From: Siphonodentalium dalli
Taxonomy: Eukaryota > Mollusca > Scaphopoda > Gadilida > Siphonodentaliidae
Length of the DNA: 64,000 nucleotides
Assembly: GCA_032622095.1 (NCBI GenBank)
Contig: CP136064.1
Span: 217,326,205 to 217,390,204, forward strand
Direction: 5' to 3'
The position numbers were made by a program, and so were the translations under genes. Below the pieces are notes generated by a model. That model made no database searches. It was not told the DNA's origin and saw nothing but the letters and a program-made list of their open reading frames with translations. This document shows positions 13,501-45,748 of this stretch, one piece after another; position 1 is the stretch's first letter; the number at the start of each line of letters is the position of its first letter.

Positions 13501-15914
13501 GTTGATGTTTTCCCAATCCCGTCACCCAATTTCGAGGTAGGGGTGGGGTCACGTCCAAACACTTGAGATCAACCTACACATGTTAGGACAACATATACTC
13601 ACCATACTTATATTTTCCGTCCCGAAACTGCGATTCTTTCCACTCATGATTTTCCCTATTATTATACTTCCATGGTGTAACCAAGGAAGTATATTGTTTT
13701 TCTACTGCGGCCGTTTTCTGTTTAATTGGAAATACTCATAAACTAAAGGGAGGAGGACCGCGAAATCTCTAGCGAATGAAGGCATCTAAGGTCTACTAAA
13801 AATAATGGTATCCGGATGTTGGTCCAATATCTTTTGACAGAGTTATGGCCCTTTTTCGATTATTTTTCATTATTATTATTATTATACTGGACACTTTTGC
13901 AACCCTTATTTCTCGAAAAGTACCAGGAGTAGCACACTAAAACTTGGTACGTATCTTGGGATCAAAGAGTTGTATGCCATCGTCGCATAAAGAATATTGT
14001 CCGCGTTTTCCCCGAGGAGTTATCTCCCTTTATCTGAAAAATTGTCATTTTATTATCTCGGAAATTATAAGGAGCAGAGCATCGAAAATTGGACCGTATG
14101 CACATCTCGATATGCCCTACTGCCCACGGGCATCAGAACTTGTGTCCGCGCTTTCCCTGAGGAGTTACCGCCCATAGTTGGCAAACCTCTATTTGATTGT
14201 ACTCTGTTGTCCTCTTGTATCATTCCAGATAACTGCATGTGGTTTTCATAGTCGTTTTGACCGTTGTCAGTTTAGTCAGAGAAGGAAAATTTGACAGGGT
14301 CGGAAATATATTTTGACACTGGGGTGGGGGGGGCAAATTTTTTGAAAAATAAAATTTTGATTGACATTCATATATATAAGTCTATGTATTTCCCGAACGA
14401 AAACAAACTCATAACGGAAAGGATTTTTGAAATCCGAGAAGAAATGCAAGAGTTACGGGCCCTCAAAGTTTGCAATTTGGGCCCATGTGCTTGATAACAC
14501 ATCTCCTCCGAAGGTATCGAACATAGGATATCATCTGATACGCCAACGTGTGCGGACGGAAGAGAGCACGCGGTGGGCCAAATATTGCCAGTGTCTGTTC
14601 ATTATTGTGGGTCTGGGGAGGGGTGGTCCGTGGTACCAATTTTTAATTCTTCTCCGAATCAGATGAAACTTGGAATATAACATCTCCAACATCAGTCGAT
14701 CTCGAAATTGAAAGAATTTCGAAAATCCATCGAAAATTGACATAATTGCGGGCCCTCAAACTTTGCAATTTTGGACCCATGTGCTTGATAACACATCTCC
14801 TCCGAAGATATCGAACATAGGATGTCATCTGATACGAAAATACGCACGGACTGAAGAGGGCACGCGGTGGGCCAAATTTTGCCAGTGTAGGTTCAGTATT
14901 GTGGGTCTGGGGAGGGGTAGTCCGTGGTACCATTTTTTTTATTCTTCTCCGAATCAGATGAAACTTGGAATGTAACATCTACCATTTACGTTGATCACGA
15001 AGCTGAAAACAGATCGTAAATCCGTGTGAAAATGGCGGAGATTTTGGGCATCCAATTTTGAATTTGGGCCCATATGCTTTCCAATAACCAAAGTGTTATT
15101 CGGGTCCGAATCAGATGAAATTTATGTTGTGAAATCTAGGCCAGCGGCAGATCGCAAAACTGAAAACAATTTTTAAATCCGTTGGAAACTAACGGAGTTA
15201 CGGGCCCTCAAACTTTGCATTTTGTGCCAGGGTTGATGTTTTCCCAATCCCGTCACCCAATTTCGAGGTAGGGGTGGGGTCACGTCCAAACACTTGAGAT
15301 CAACCTACACATGTTAGGACAACATATACTCACCATACTTATATTTTCCGTCCCGAATCTGCGATTCTTTCCACTCATGATTTTCCCTATTATTATACTT
15401 CCATGGTGTAACCAAGGAAGTATATTGTTTTTCTACTGCGGCCGTTTTCTGTTTAATTGGAAATACTCATAAACTAAAGGGAGGAGGACCGCGAAATCTC
15501 TAGCGAATGAAGGCATCTAAGGTCTACTAAAAATAATGGTATCCGGATGTTGGTCCAATATCTTTTGACAGAGTTATGGCCCTTTTTCGATTATTTTTCA
15601 TTATTATTATTATTATACTGGACACTTTTGCAACCCTTATTTCTCGAAAAGTACCAGGAGTAGCACACTAAAACTTGGTACGTATCTTGGGATCAAAGAG
15701 TTGTATGCCATCGTCGCATAAAGAATATTGTCCGCGTTTTCCCCGAGGAGTTATCTCCCTTTATCTGAAAAAATGTCATTTTATTATCTCGGAAATTATA
15801 AGGAGCAGAGCATCGAAAATTGGACCGTATGCACATCTCGATATGCCCTACTGCCCACGGGCATCAGAACTTGTGTCCGCGCTTTCCCTGAGGAGTTACC
15901 GCCCATAGTTGGCA
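1527..15914 (+). repeat. ~1.73-kb satellite array, 8 full units plus a ~520-bp partial
   Basis: Units begin with 'tatacttccatgg' at 1527, 3249, 4979, 6719, 8450, 10198, 11930, 13663 and 15394. Spacings are 1722, 1730, 1740, 1731, 1748, 1732, 1733 and 1731 bp. Units are nearly identical; much of the length difference comes from one poly-G tract. Each unit contains about 2.5 degenerate ~295-bp subrepeats marked by 'gggccctcaaa.tttgca' (for example 4042, 4335, 4631) and a short inverted repeat 'atacttcc...ggaagtat' at its start. Units 2, 4, 6, 8 (A) and 3, 5, 7, 9 (B) alternate at diagnostic bases, so the higher-order repeat is a ~3.47-kb dimer. Unit 1 is the most diverged. The last unit breaks off after 'catagttggca'. 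The recurring short open frames (up to 111 codons) simply repeat with the unit, and no protein family is recognised. Confidence 0.97.
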
Positions 15915-16072
15915 CACACTATACACCAGGATGAATAAACCAAGAGCTCTAATTTTTTTATTGCATATTCCGAATTGGACTAGAGATTAGGACTCGAATA
16001 TACTGCTTAAAAATGTTTTTACCCAGGGCTTTCCGTGTTACGTGGTACGGAATTATTGCAACTATTTTCCCG
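15915..16072. other. Spacer between satellite array and next repeat family
   Basis: Unique-looking AT-rich sequence follows the abrupt end of the ninth satellite unit. No gene or repeat boundary was recognised. Confidence 0.4.
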
Positions 16073-16878
16073 CCAAATCCAAACCGGCTGGTTGAAGAGC
16101 AAGATAATGTCGTAGAATGTACATTGACATACTTTATGTACGTCCCAGAAGTTTGACGGCTATACTATAAATGTAACATGCCCAACGGAGAATGTGTGTC
16201 AGTGTGGGTTGAGACTTTAGGAAAATTCCACGAAAATTGCAAAGGGGTGAAAATTCAAACATCGAGATAATTGTTTTTGACGCGTACATCTGATGGCTAG
16301 TGTTCACGCGCATCCAGAGGGCGATTTTCTAATTTTCAGATGGAACGGTTTACTCGTGACAACGCTATATATCATAAAAATGTATACTTATGTAGTCTAT
16401 CACTAGCCGATTTTTTAGCCCCAAATCCAAACGGGCTAATGTAGGAGCGAGTTTCACGCAGGAGCATGTAAGCCGGTATACTGTAGGTATGCCTTCAAAA
16501 TTTGACCGCTCTACTATAAACGCAACCTGCTCAAGTGAGTGTTTGTGTCGGGTGGGTTCAGATTTGGCAAATTCCACCGAAGATCACATGGGGAAAATTA
16601 CTCCGAAAATCTGATATTGAGATAAAAACTTTTCGACGACTGGATGTGATAAGTAGTATCTAAACGCAAGATTAGTACACTTTTTAATGATTTAGATTGG
16701 ACGGTTTAACCCTGGTAGAGTATAACGTTGTAACGGGTGATATATATTACTCAAATTCAAACCCTCTCTTCAAGACGCAAATTCAAACGGACTTATCAAG
16801 AAGCAAGGCAATTTCATGAATATGCTCACCGATATACTATATAGGTATGTCCGCTCAACTATAAAAGTAACATATTGT
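16073..16878 (+). repeat. Degenerate ~350-bp tandem repeat, about 2.3 units
   Basis: A 'ccaaatccaaac.gg' start recurs at 16073, 16421 and (diverged) about 16778. Each is followed by matching segments, including 'ctactataaa.g.aac.tg' and a 'gaacggttta' / 'gacggttta' motif. It is unrelated by eye to the 1.73-kb unit and much more diverged, so probably older. Confidence 0.65.
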
Positions 16879-17133
16879 CACGATTTGACCTGTCCAAAAC
16901 ACTCCCCGGACAAAAGTTTTCCTTGGTATCAAATTTCGTCAAAATCCATTCCTTTTACCCGATTTGACCTTGAACTGACCATTTAGAAGGTCAATGTCAG
17001 GTCGGGGTCACGACTTGACCCACCCAAAAGACTCCCCGGACAAAAGTACCCCTAGGTATCAAATTTCGTGGAAATCCGTCTGTTTTACCCGATTTAACCT
17101 TCGATTGACCATTTTGAAGACCAAGGTCAGGTC
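16879..17133 (+). repeat. 130-bp tandem repeat, two units
   Basis: 'cacgatttgacc' at 16879 recurs as 'cacgacttgacc' at 17009. Both are followed by 'actccccggacaaaag' and 'tatcaaatttcgt'. The pattern (ligand-free tandem core with 'accattt.gaaggtcaa.gtcagg') also occurs around 33000-33170, so this is a dispersed family. Confidence 0.7.
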
Positions 17134-17155
17134 GGGATGGGATGGGATGGGATGG
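17134..17155 (+). repeat. GGGAT microsatellite
   Basis: Four perfect GGGAT copies followed by GGAAT directly precede the right copy of the 179-bp direct repeat. Confidence 0.85.
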
Positions 17156-17157
17156 AA

Positions 17158-17336
17158 TACATCAGATCATCACCCCTTTGTTAAATTATGTAAAGGCCAG
17201 ATTAGCTTTGAAAACAAATTCATTTTTGCAACATAGTAATATCTGTACCCATGTTAGGGACTTTTAATGAGTGAAAATGTTCAAGATTTCTACCGTTTTA
17301 TAGCATTTTTTTCGTATTCATAAGCATTGTCTAATT
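17158..17336 (+). repeat. 179-bp direct repeat, right copy
   Basis: Identical to 1349-1527 and in the same orientation. After it the sequence continues as 'ttatttctttttg', whereas the left copy runs into the satellite. Recombination between the copies would delete about 15.8 kb, including the array. Confidence 0.95.
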
Positions 17337-17665
17337 TTATTTCTTTTTGTATTCATAAGCGGTCGTAATTCTTATTTCTTTTTGTGTTGAAAAAATGCCG
17401 TTCTTTCAAAACCATTCTCTCATATTTGGACATTATTCATAGTTATTAGTGTAATGATTTGAACATAAAGCTTCCACATTTGAACCATTGTTTCACCATT
17501 TTAATTTAAATATTACATATCTCCTATTTTCTTTATATAGCCTTTTATAGGCGACTACAATGCGGGCGGATTTCAATTTTGCCAACGCATTTCGCCCTGG
17601 AAACTTCCCACTTCGCCCTATTTTTGTGACAGGGAGAAGTCACTTCGCCCTGAAAATCAGGCCTA

Positions 17666-17677
17666 GGCTGGTCCCTG
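17666..17677 (-). repeat. Right terminal inverted repeat of the hAT-like element
   Basis: GGCTGGTCCCTG is the exact reverse complement of 1017-1028. It is preceded by three ACTTCGCCCT-type subterminal motifs between 17585 and 17652. Confidence 0.85.
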
Positions 17678-17685
17678 TGCAGTAC
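17678..17685. repeat. Right 8-bp target-site duplication (TGCAGTAC)
   Basis: Perfect copy of 1009-1016, directly outside the right terminus. Confidence 0.85.
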
Positions 17686-39756
<22,071 letters not shown>

Positions 39757-39836
39757 AATATTCCTGAAACAAGAAAAAAACATACAATATAAACAGGGGG
39801 GGAGTTGGAAAAAATGTTCAGACATCTGGACACATA

Positions 39837-39868
39837 CAGTAATGACCTAAATAATTGACTCATTAAAG
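39837..39868. repeat. Terminal fragment of the TA foldback family
   Basis: CAGTAATGACCTAAATAATT after TA matches the family's left end. The rest is missing. It lies just upstream of ACSL coding exon 1. Confidence 0.5.
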
Positions 39869-40005
39869 GAATTAGTTTGTCAAAAAAAAAAGTTTTTTAT
39901 CGTCATAATACTAATTATATATGTCTAACAGACCCATTTCGCCAAGAAAATTCAAAATCGAGCAGATATGATATTAAAAAAATCATGGAAGTATCCGAAA
40001 TGCAA

Positions 40006-40050
40006 GTCACGTGAGTGCGATCACATGACCACAACACGGTCACATGACCG
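40006..40050. promoter_or_regulatory. Cluster of E-box motifs
   Basis: One 'gtcacgtga' and two 'tcacatgacc' copies (plus strand) occur within 45 bp, close to the predicted ACSL 5' noncoding exon. GTCACGTGA resembles MiT/TFE and USF sites. Function is inference only. Confidence 0.35.
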
Positions 40051-40091
40051 ATCAGCTCCATCGCCACGGTAAGTTGATTGATTTGCTTACC

Positions 40092-40150
40092 GGTGACAGC
40101 TGTGGGTGGAGCTTGAAATAATTCCACCAATCGCGTAACGAGTTGATAAA
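40092..40150 (-). other. Possible ACSL 5' noncoding exon
   Basis: A good minus-strand donor 'accg|gtaagc' ends at 40086. Splicing it to the acceptor just upstream of the ATG would give a noncoding leader. The 5' limit is unknown. A plus-strand donor-like 'acg|gtaagt' lies about 20 bp away. No transcript evidence is available from sequence alone. Confidence 0.3.
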
Positions 40151-40953
40151 TTACGTATAGAAATATATATCGCAGTCGCCGGTTAATTACCTTTGTACGA
40201 TAAAACTAGCGATCATTGAATAAAACTGTTTGAATGTGCTTATTATGAACTTGATTTGCTAGAATGTTAGATTGTATAACGAATAATGTTGGCTAAAATG
40301 TACTTTGAAGCGATAAAAGTTGTGTGAAATGAGATTAATTTATGCAGAAATGCAATGAGCGAGCGGAATTTCATGCAAAACTAAATTGAACTGTTTCTGA
40401 AAGAATGCAAGTTGGGTGTTCTGGCTTCTTCGTTGTATGGTACAAATATCGGAAGCTAGTTTATACACTAGTCTCATTCCGTTGTGCGATATAGGAGTAA
40501 AATTAAACACAAATGGGGTTTGATTAAAAAGGTGATGGTTATTATACTAGTACATGCACCATGATGGCTTATATTCATCACAATAATGTTCCTGTCTGTT
40601 TCTTCACACGAAACATTTTGTGTGGAGAAGTGCACGACTGCAAACCGTTTGCTAAAATCCTTCCAGTCAAGATACGATCAGTGCGTACACAAAAGAATTC
40701 ACTTGAATACACAATAGACTATCAAAACTACAATAATTATTAATTAGGTATGCACTTTGTCATAACGACATTTTTTTTTAAGTGAAGGCTAGCCGGGCTT
40801 TGTTTTTCAGTTTGTGTTTCTTGTTCGTTTTTTTTCTTTCGTTTTGATGGCAGATATTGACTTTCTAGAGAGGAAGTTTTTAATTGTTGTTAGCCTAGAA
40901 AAATACAATGATTGCCTCTAATAAAGAGCGTCCATGTTTTCGTTGCATTAGAC
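40151..40953. other. Intergenic, upstream of ACSL
   Basis: No gene or repeat recognised. Probably contains ACSL promoter sequence on the minus strand, but no clear core promoter was identified. Confidence 0.4.
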
Positions 40954-41048
40954 GGGTAATTGTTCAGGATTTAGTCGGAAATATGGCTTGTTGCTATTCA
41001 TTGGAAAGCTCTCATTTAGAGCTTTTCGATGAATGGCAACAATTCATA
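40954..41048. repeat. Central fragment of the TA foldback family
   Basis: 'caggatttagtcggaaatat' and the inverted 'gatgaatggcaaca' arms match the centre of the element at 50800-51011. The outer TIRs are missing. Confidence 0.65.
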
Positions 41049-41454
41049 TGAACCGTATGAACTTTTTTACTTTTGGCAATTTTGGGACCCACCGACCACT
41101 CAACCCAATTTTTTTCCTGTTTTAGCTATTTTATTTTCAACTAATTTGTGACATCCACCCCCCCCCCCCACCAAAGAAACACGAAATCAAAAGAAGAATG
41201 TTCAAATTTGTATAACTTACTGTGTTTCCTATCAACTACCTATTACAGGTTGTTATATGTGATTAGCTCAGTTTGACATGACAGTAATTGCTTATGCAAT
41301 GTGTCCATGCATTTTATGTTCAGAGTGTCCTACCATAGCCTCACATATACTGGGTATTTATTATTTTTACAAAATTAATCAATATATACTGAATGTCTAA
41401 AGTCAGGTTTGATTACATTATCTCTAATTTTAAGGCCAAAAATAGTTGAAAACT

Positions 41455-42253
41455 AGAGATGTGACTGTCCCAATGGGACTACGGATACCCCCCTGTTTTT
41501 AAAATACTAAGATGTTTCACATGTCAGTAAACATTTAGTTAAAATAATAAAATAACAGTTCCCATTGCAGGTGTACAACCATAACCCTAATCTTAAACAT
41601 ATTGACCGAAAAATGTAGGAATAAAAGCTTGGACAAAATTATGTATGTTGTGAAAAAATTTCTAAGTTGTAAAAGGGGAATAACTCCACCAAAAAATGTC
41701 GGACAAACGTCATAATCGCAGGTGCACAGGTTCCCATGGTACTAAATATCAGTGCCAAGATTAAAAAACATTGACCGAAAAATGTAGGAATAAAAGCTCG
41801 GACAAAATTATGAATGTTGCAAAAAAAGTTTCTAAATAAAAAAAGGGGGATAACTCCACCAAAAAATGTCGGACAGACGTCATAATCGCAAGTGCACAAG
41901 TTCCCATGGTACTAAATATCTGTGCCACGTTTTAAAAAAATTGACTGAAAAATGTAGGAATAAAAGCTCGGACAAAAGTATACATGTTGTGAAAAATTTC
42001 TAAGTCGAAAAAGGGGGGATAACTCCACTAAAAAAGGTCCAACAGACGTCATAATCGCAGGTGCACAGGTTCCCATGGTGGTTGATGTCAGTGCCAAGTT
42101 TCACGGAAATTGATCAAAAAAAGACTGAGAAAAACTCCGACAAATTTGTGTCCACGGACGGACGACGCCGACGGACGGACGGCTCGACAGACGGACGGAC
42201 GGACAAGCTGACTCCAGTATACCCCCCCTAACTTCGTTGCGGGGGGGTATAAA
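41455..42253 (+). mobile_element. Pearl-like element: ~170-bp core, ACGG tract, 3' hairpin
   Basis: 'taactccacc' recurs at 41681 and 41851 and as 'taactccact' at 42020. Each is followed by 'gtcataatcgca.gtgcaca'. Then come ACGG repeats (42150-42205) and a terminal hairpin 'tataccccccc...gggggggtata' (42218-42252). The 5' part 'gactgtcccaatggg' resembles a degenerate start. Confidence 0.78.
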
Positions 42254-42539
42254 TATGGAGGAAATATTTGTTTGAACAGCGGGACAAATTGCTGTTCGAT
42301 CCTCTTGACCACCCACCCCCTCATATGTGTTTGGAAAATATTATTTGGCACTGACCACTCCACCCCCCCCCCCCCCCGGACATAAACAGAACATTTGTAG
42401 CCAAAAATGTTTTGCTATCAGCAATGCTGGTATGCTGGCAACACAGGAAGGGTATAGCATGCAGTGAACTTTCAAAGACCATCATCTACATGTAGTGTAT
42501 TTAATTTTGAAAATTGATTTGATATTTCTACGCAGATAA

Positions 42540-42993
42540 AATAAATAGTTTTACAATAATCTTTTTAAACCGACAAGCCATTATTGAGATATCTAGAAAA
42601 CAATTACTTCCAGAAAAACAAAGAAGAACAACTCTAGAACAGAACATGAAAACAACATCAATGGGCTTTTGAAAGCACTCATGATGGTGAACTTACATAA
42701 CGAATATAACTGAGATGCGATAAAACATGGCTGAGATATATAAGCAGATGGATAAAAAAATGTTATCTCCAGATAAACAAAGATAGATAACTCTATAATG
42801 GAAACCAAATTTGTCATTTTCCCCTCTTTTGAAAGCTCTCATGATGGTGAACCTCCATACCAAATTTCATTCAGATCCAATAACCTACTAGTATGGTTGG
42901 GAGATATGTCTGGATGGACAGACATATAGACAGATAGACAAACAGACAAGTCAATCCAGTATACCCACATTTTTCTTTGAACAGTGGGAGTAT
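42540..42993 (+). mobile_element. Pearl-like element: 160-bp core, two units
   Basis: 'gaaagc.ctcatgatggtgaac' at 42671 and 42831 (160 bp apart), then ACAG/GATA tetranucleotides and 'ccagtatacccac...gtgggagtata' at 42956-42993, the same 3' end as 29636 and 42218. Confidence 0.75.
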
Positions 42994-43244
42994 AATCAAA
43001 TTTCCAACATTGTGTAATACCAATGCGATTTTAACTAATTTAACTCTTTGGTAACAACAATTGATGAGTAGTTGCTTAATCCCATTCATTTATTTATTGT
43101 TGCTGAACATATCAGCTGATCATCCCCACAAAAACATGACTGGAAATCCCTATAAATGAAGATTTTCTCCAATTTATACCTTTAGAACTGAAAGGGAGAA
43201 TCCATTCAGGAGCGATTGGGTTAATGCATTCAAACCACATTTAA

Positions 43245-43713
43245 AGGCACACTTAATTTTCGAGTCACCGATTTTTTTTTTATAGTGCCTTGATACACGG
43301 TTTTAATAACAATCTATGCCATAAAATATTATTAAAATACTATAATTCATCACCATGTGGAATATGTATCTCTCAAGTGCCCATAGAGTAATAGAAAATA
43401 GCTGAAATCTTTAAAATTTTCCCCCGTTGTTACTCCCAGAATGCAACAGAATTCAAACTATAGTATATTTTCAATGGAAGGGGAATAACTCTATATGTAA
43501 ATATACAGTGTTATTCCCCTTCATAGCAGACTTTGTGCAGAAACTTTAGCACTGAACACACCGTCATTATCTCAACACAAACAACATGTTCACAGTTTAT
43601 TACATCGAAAAAGTTGAAAATACAATTCTTTGGAGCTTCCTCTTTCAAATGGTATATAACATGGCATATATTTGATATAATGTGATCTGGGGGTTCGAAA
43701 ATTAAGTGGGCCT
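43245..43713. mobile_element. piggyBac-like TTAA element, copy 2
   Basis: Left AGGCACACTTAATTTTCGA, right complement of AGGCCCACTTAATTTTCGA, perfect TTAA on both sides (43241-43244 and 43714-43717). 469 bp, homologous at both ends to 25547-25958. Confidence 0.85.
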
Positions 43714-44067
43714 TTAACTCCTCAGAAGTGTTTCAACTCCGTTGTCTATTCAGTCAAATATCCTGGGCATTTTTTAGGCCTGTTACAGGTATTGGCACAC
43801 AAACCCAAGAAGCCCAAATGTCCCCAAATTCCAATTGGGCAATATTGAGCCAAGTTCAGTCAATCTGAATTTTCCGCTTTTTCAAGGCAATTCAACAATA
43901 TGTTAAGTAAATAACAGATTTGCAGTTGCAATAGAACCTTTATTTGCATACTCAATTTTTAAATCATAAATGTCATATATATTAAGTTATATTGGGATAT
44001 CCTCTGCTGGAAAACAGGTGTCCCCAAACTATCTCTGGATTCTTCCCTGCTATTATATAATTAATCT

Positions 44068-44438
44068 ATTAAAGTGATGTGAAACACTCCGGTGGGGTGA
44101 CCAAATAGAGAATAATCTTGCTCAAAGTTGTAATTTTTACAACTGTTATATCCAAATTGACAACAAACATTGTCATTCTTATATATTAACTAAATACAGT
44201 GACTCTCGATGGGAAATCGTTTTCGTTAGCTTATCACAGAGAGTTGCGTCCCGAATCGAGAAGTAAATATTTACAATTGCGTGTTGTTCAGACGATGTTT
44301 TCTATGCAGCGGTAAGGTAAATTTGTTTAAATTTTCTGCTTTGTTACTAGAATGCAATATTTATCCAGTTGGCATAGCACCTGAATACTAACTTATTAGT
44401 TTCACACACCCGAATAAGTACATAATATGTCTTTAAAG
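44068..44438 (+). repeat. Dispersed ~370-bp repeat, copy 2
   Basis: Collinear diverged copy of 35933-36305, in the same orientation. Confidence 0.7.
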
Positions 44439-44593
44439 AAACTCCATATGTAATTTTGACAAATTCACCAGCTGAATTCACTGAAATTTTACATAATCAA
44501 AGTTTATGACAATTCAGATCTCCATTGGAAATAATTGATATCTGATTTGATAAAACATAATGTGTTTAAATCATGCTTCAGTATCTGATGTTA

Positions 44594-44790
44594 CAGTAAT
44601 GCCCTAAATAATCGACTCCTTAACCACAGCAGAATTATGGGTAACTTTTCAGGATTTAGACGGAAATATGGCTTGTTGCATTCAGTGAGAGCTTTCCGAT
44701 GAATGCAACAAGCCATATTTCCGACTAAATCCTGAAAAGTTACCCATAATTCTGCTGTGGTTAAGGAGTCGATTATTTAGGGCATTACTG
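44594..44790. mobile_element. TA-type foldback MITE, near-perfect palindrome
   Basis: Ends CAGTAATGCCCTAAATAATC and its complement, with TA on both sides. The arms of ~90 bp run almost to the centre, separated by a short 'cagtgagagctttc' region. 197 bp. TA duplication and CAGT termini suggest the Tc1/mariner-pogo group. Confidence 0.9.
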
Positions 44791-44792
44791 TA

Positions 44793-45748
44793 TATAAAGC
44801 AAATGCAATGTTAATGCAAACTGTATTTTTATCATTGAGTAAGGAACAGAAACACAAATCCACATGATACACTTTAAAAATGTACATACACCATGAAAAC
44901 TGAAAGATGCATCCAGCAATATAAATTTTACTATACCTGCTATATCCAGGCATCGTGGTTATTTGAAGTGGAGGACGCTATGAGCACACATATAATCATA
45001 TGTACATGACTCCATGCACACAAGTTATAATAGACCCTTATATCATATCCTGCCACCCTGGGTGTATATGGCCAAAGCAATTACCACACATACAGCAAAC
45101 ACAAACCTTGGATTACTGCCTATGTATAAGCTTATTGATAATGCTGGAGTTAAAAACTTGGGCAAAGTTCAATAATCTACCACATAACCGAGGCATGCAA
45201 TGTTATAAAATGAATGAAATATTTACCAAATCCAATATTTGTTCAAGCGTACTATCATAGGTTAAAGTTGTGCAATAACTCCTGGATAGATTGTTGGAGT
45301 ATTGATAGGGCCATTGATAGGGTCAAAGTAAGCTAGCGGGATCCTGGATTATCACCTATCATGCAGGACTTGGCTGTCAGCCTGCAAACATTCAAATCAT
45401 GTTGAGAGTACTTTTAAATGTAGGACTACTTTTAAAAGGGTGACCCAGTTTAAACTTCTCAAGTGGTTCATAGGGGTAGGGGGAGGTCAAAACAATGATT
45501 ACACAAACATGTAATTATTACATGCCAATCAGCCCTCGACCAATGGAAATTATCTAATGGGTTCTGGTGACCGACCTTTATTTACTGTAAAGATCTTTAA
45601 GTCATCGCCTGCTCTATCAAATGGTCTGTCATGATTAAATAGGCCTGTGCATTGTATTCGTGGCGCACACATTGATTGACCAATTATGCTCTCCCAATCA
45701 TTCAAACAAACGATTTGTCCGCAGAGGTGAGCATTACTAATATGGGCT
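44793..45748. other. Intergenic, no feature seen
   Basis: Both strands were scanned; no coding match or repeat boundary was recognised. Confidence 0.4.

Larger units (their letters stand above)
1017..17677. mobile_element. 16.66-kb hAT-like element carrying a satellite array
   Basis: Seen directly: the block begins CAGGGACCAGCC and ends with its exact reverse complement GGCTGGTCCCTG, and it is flanked by perfect 8-bp duplications. Near both ends a motif ACTTCGCCCT / AGGGCGAAGT recurs (about 1031, 1060, 1083 on the left; 17590, 17612, 17641 on the right), as expected for subterminal transposase-binding repeats. No transposase open frame was found, so it is non-autonomous. Inside are a 179-bp perfect direct repeat, a 14.4-kb tandem array and two further tandem-repeat families. 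It lies in the intron following the last visible ACSL exon. Inference: either the array was mobilised with the element, or a short element was inserted first and expanded later. An end of the same family lies at 25429. Confidence 0.75.

Noticed and set aside
1527-15914. Resemblance of regular repeats to a CRISPR array or rDNA spacer
   Set aside because: The unit is 1.73 kb with no short repeat/spacer alternation, no cas genes and no rRNA sequence; the genome is eukaryotic.
1802-15934. Dozens of 60-111-codon open frames on both strands recurring every ~1.73 kb
   Set aside because: They repeat with the satellite unit, overlap one another on both strands, match no family and change with indels; they are by-products of the repeat.
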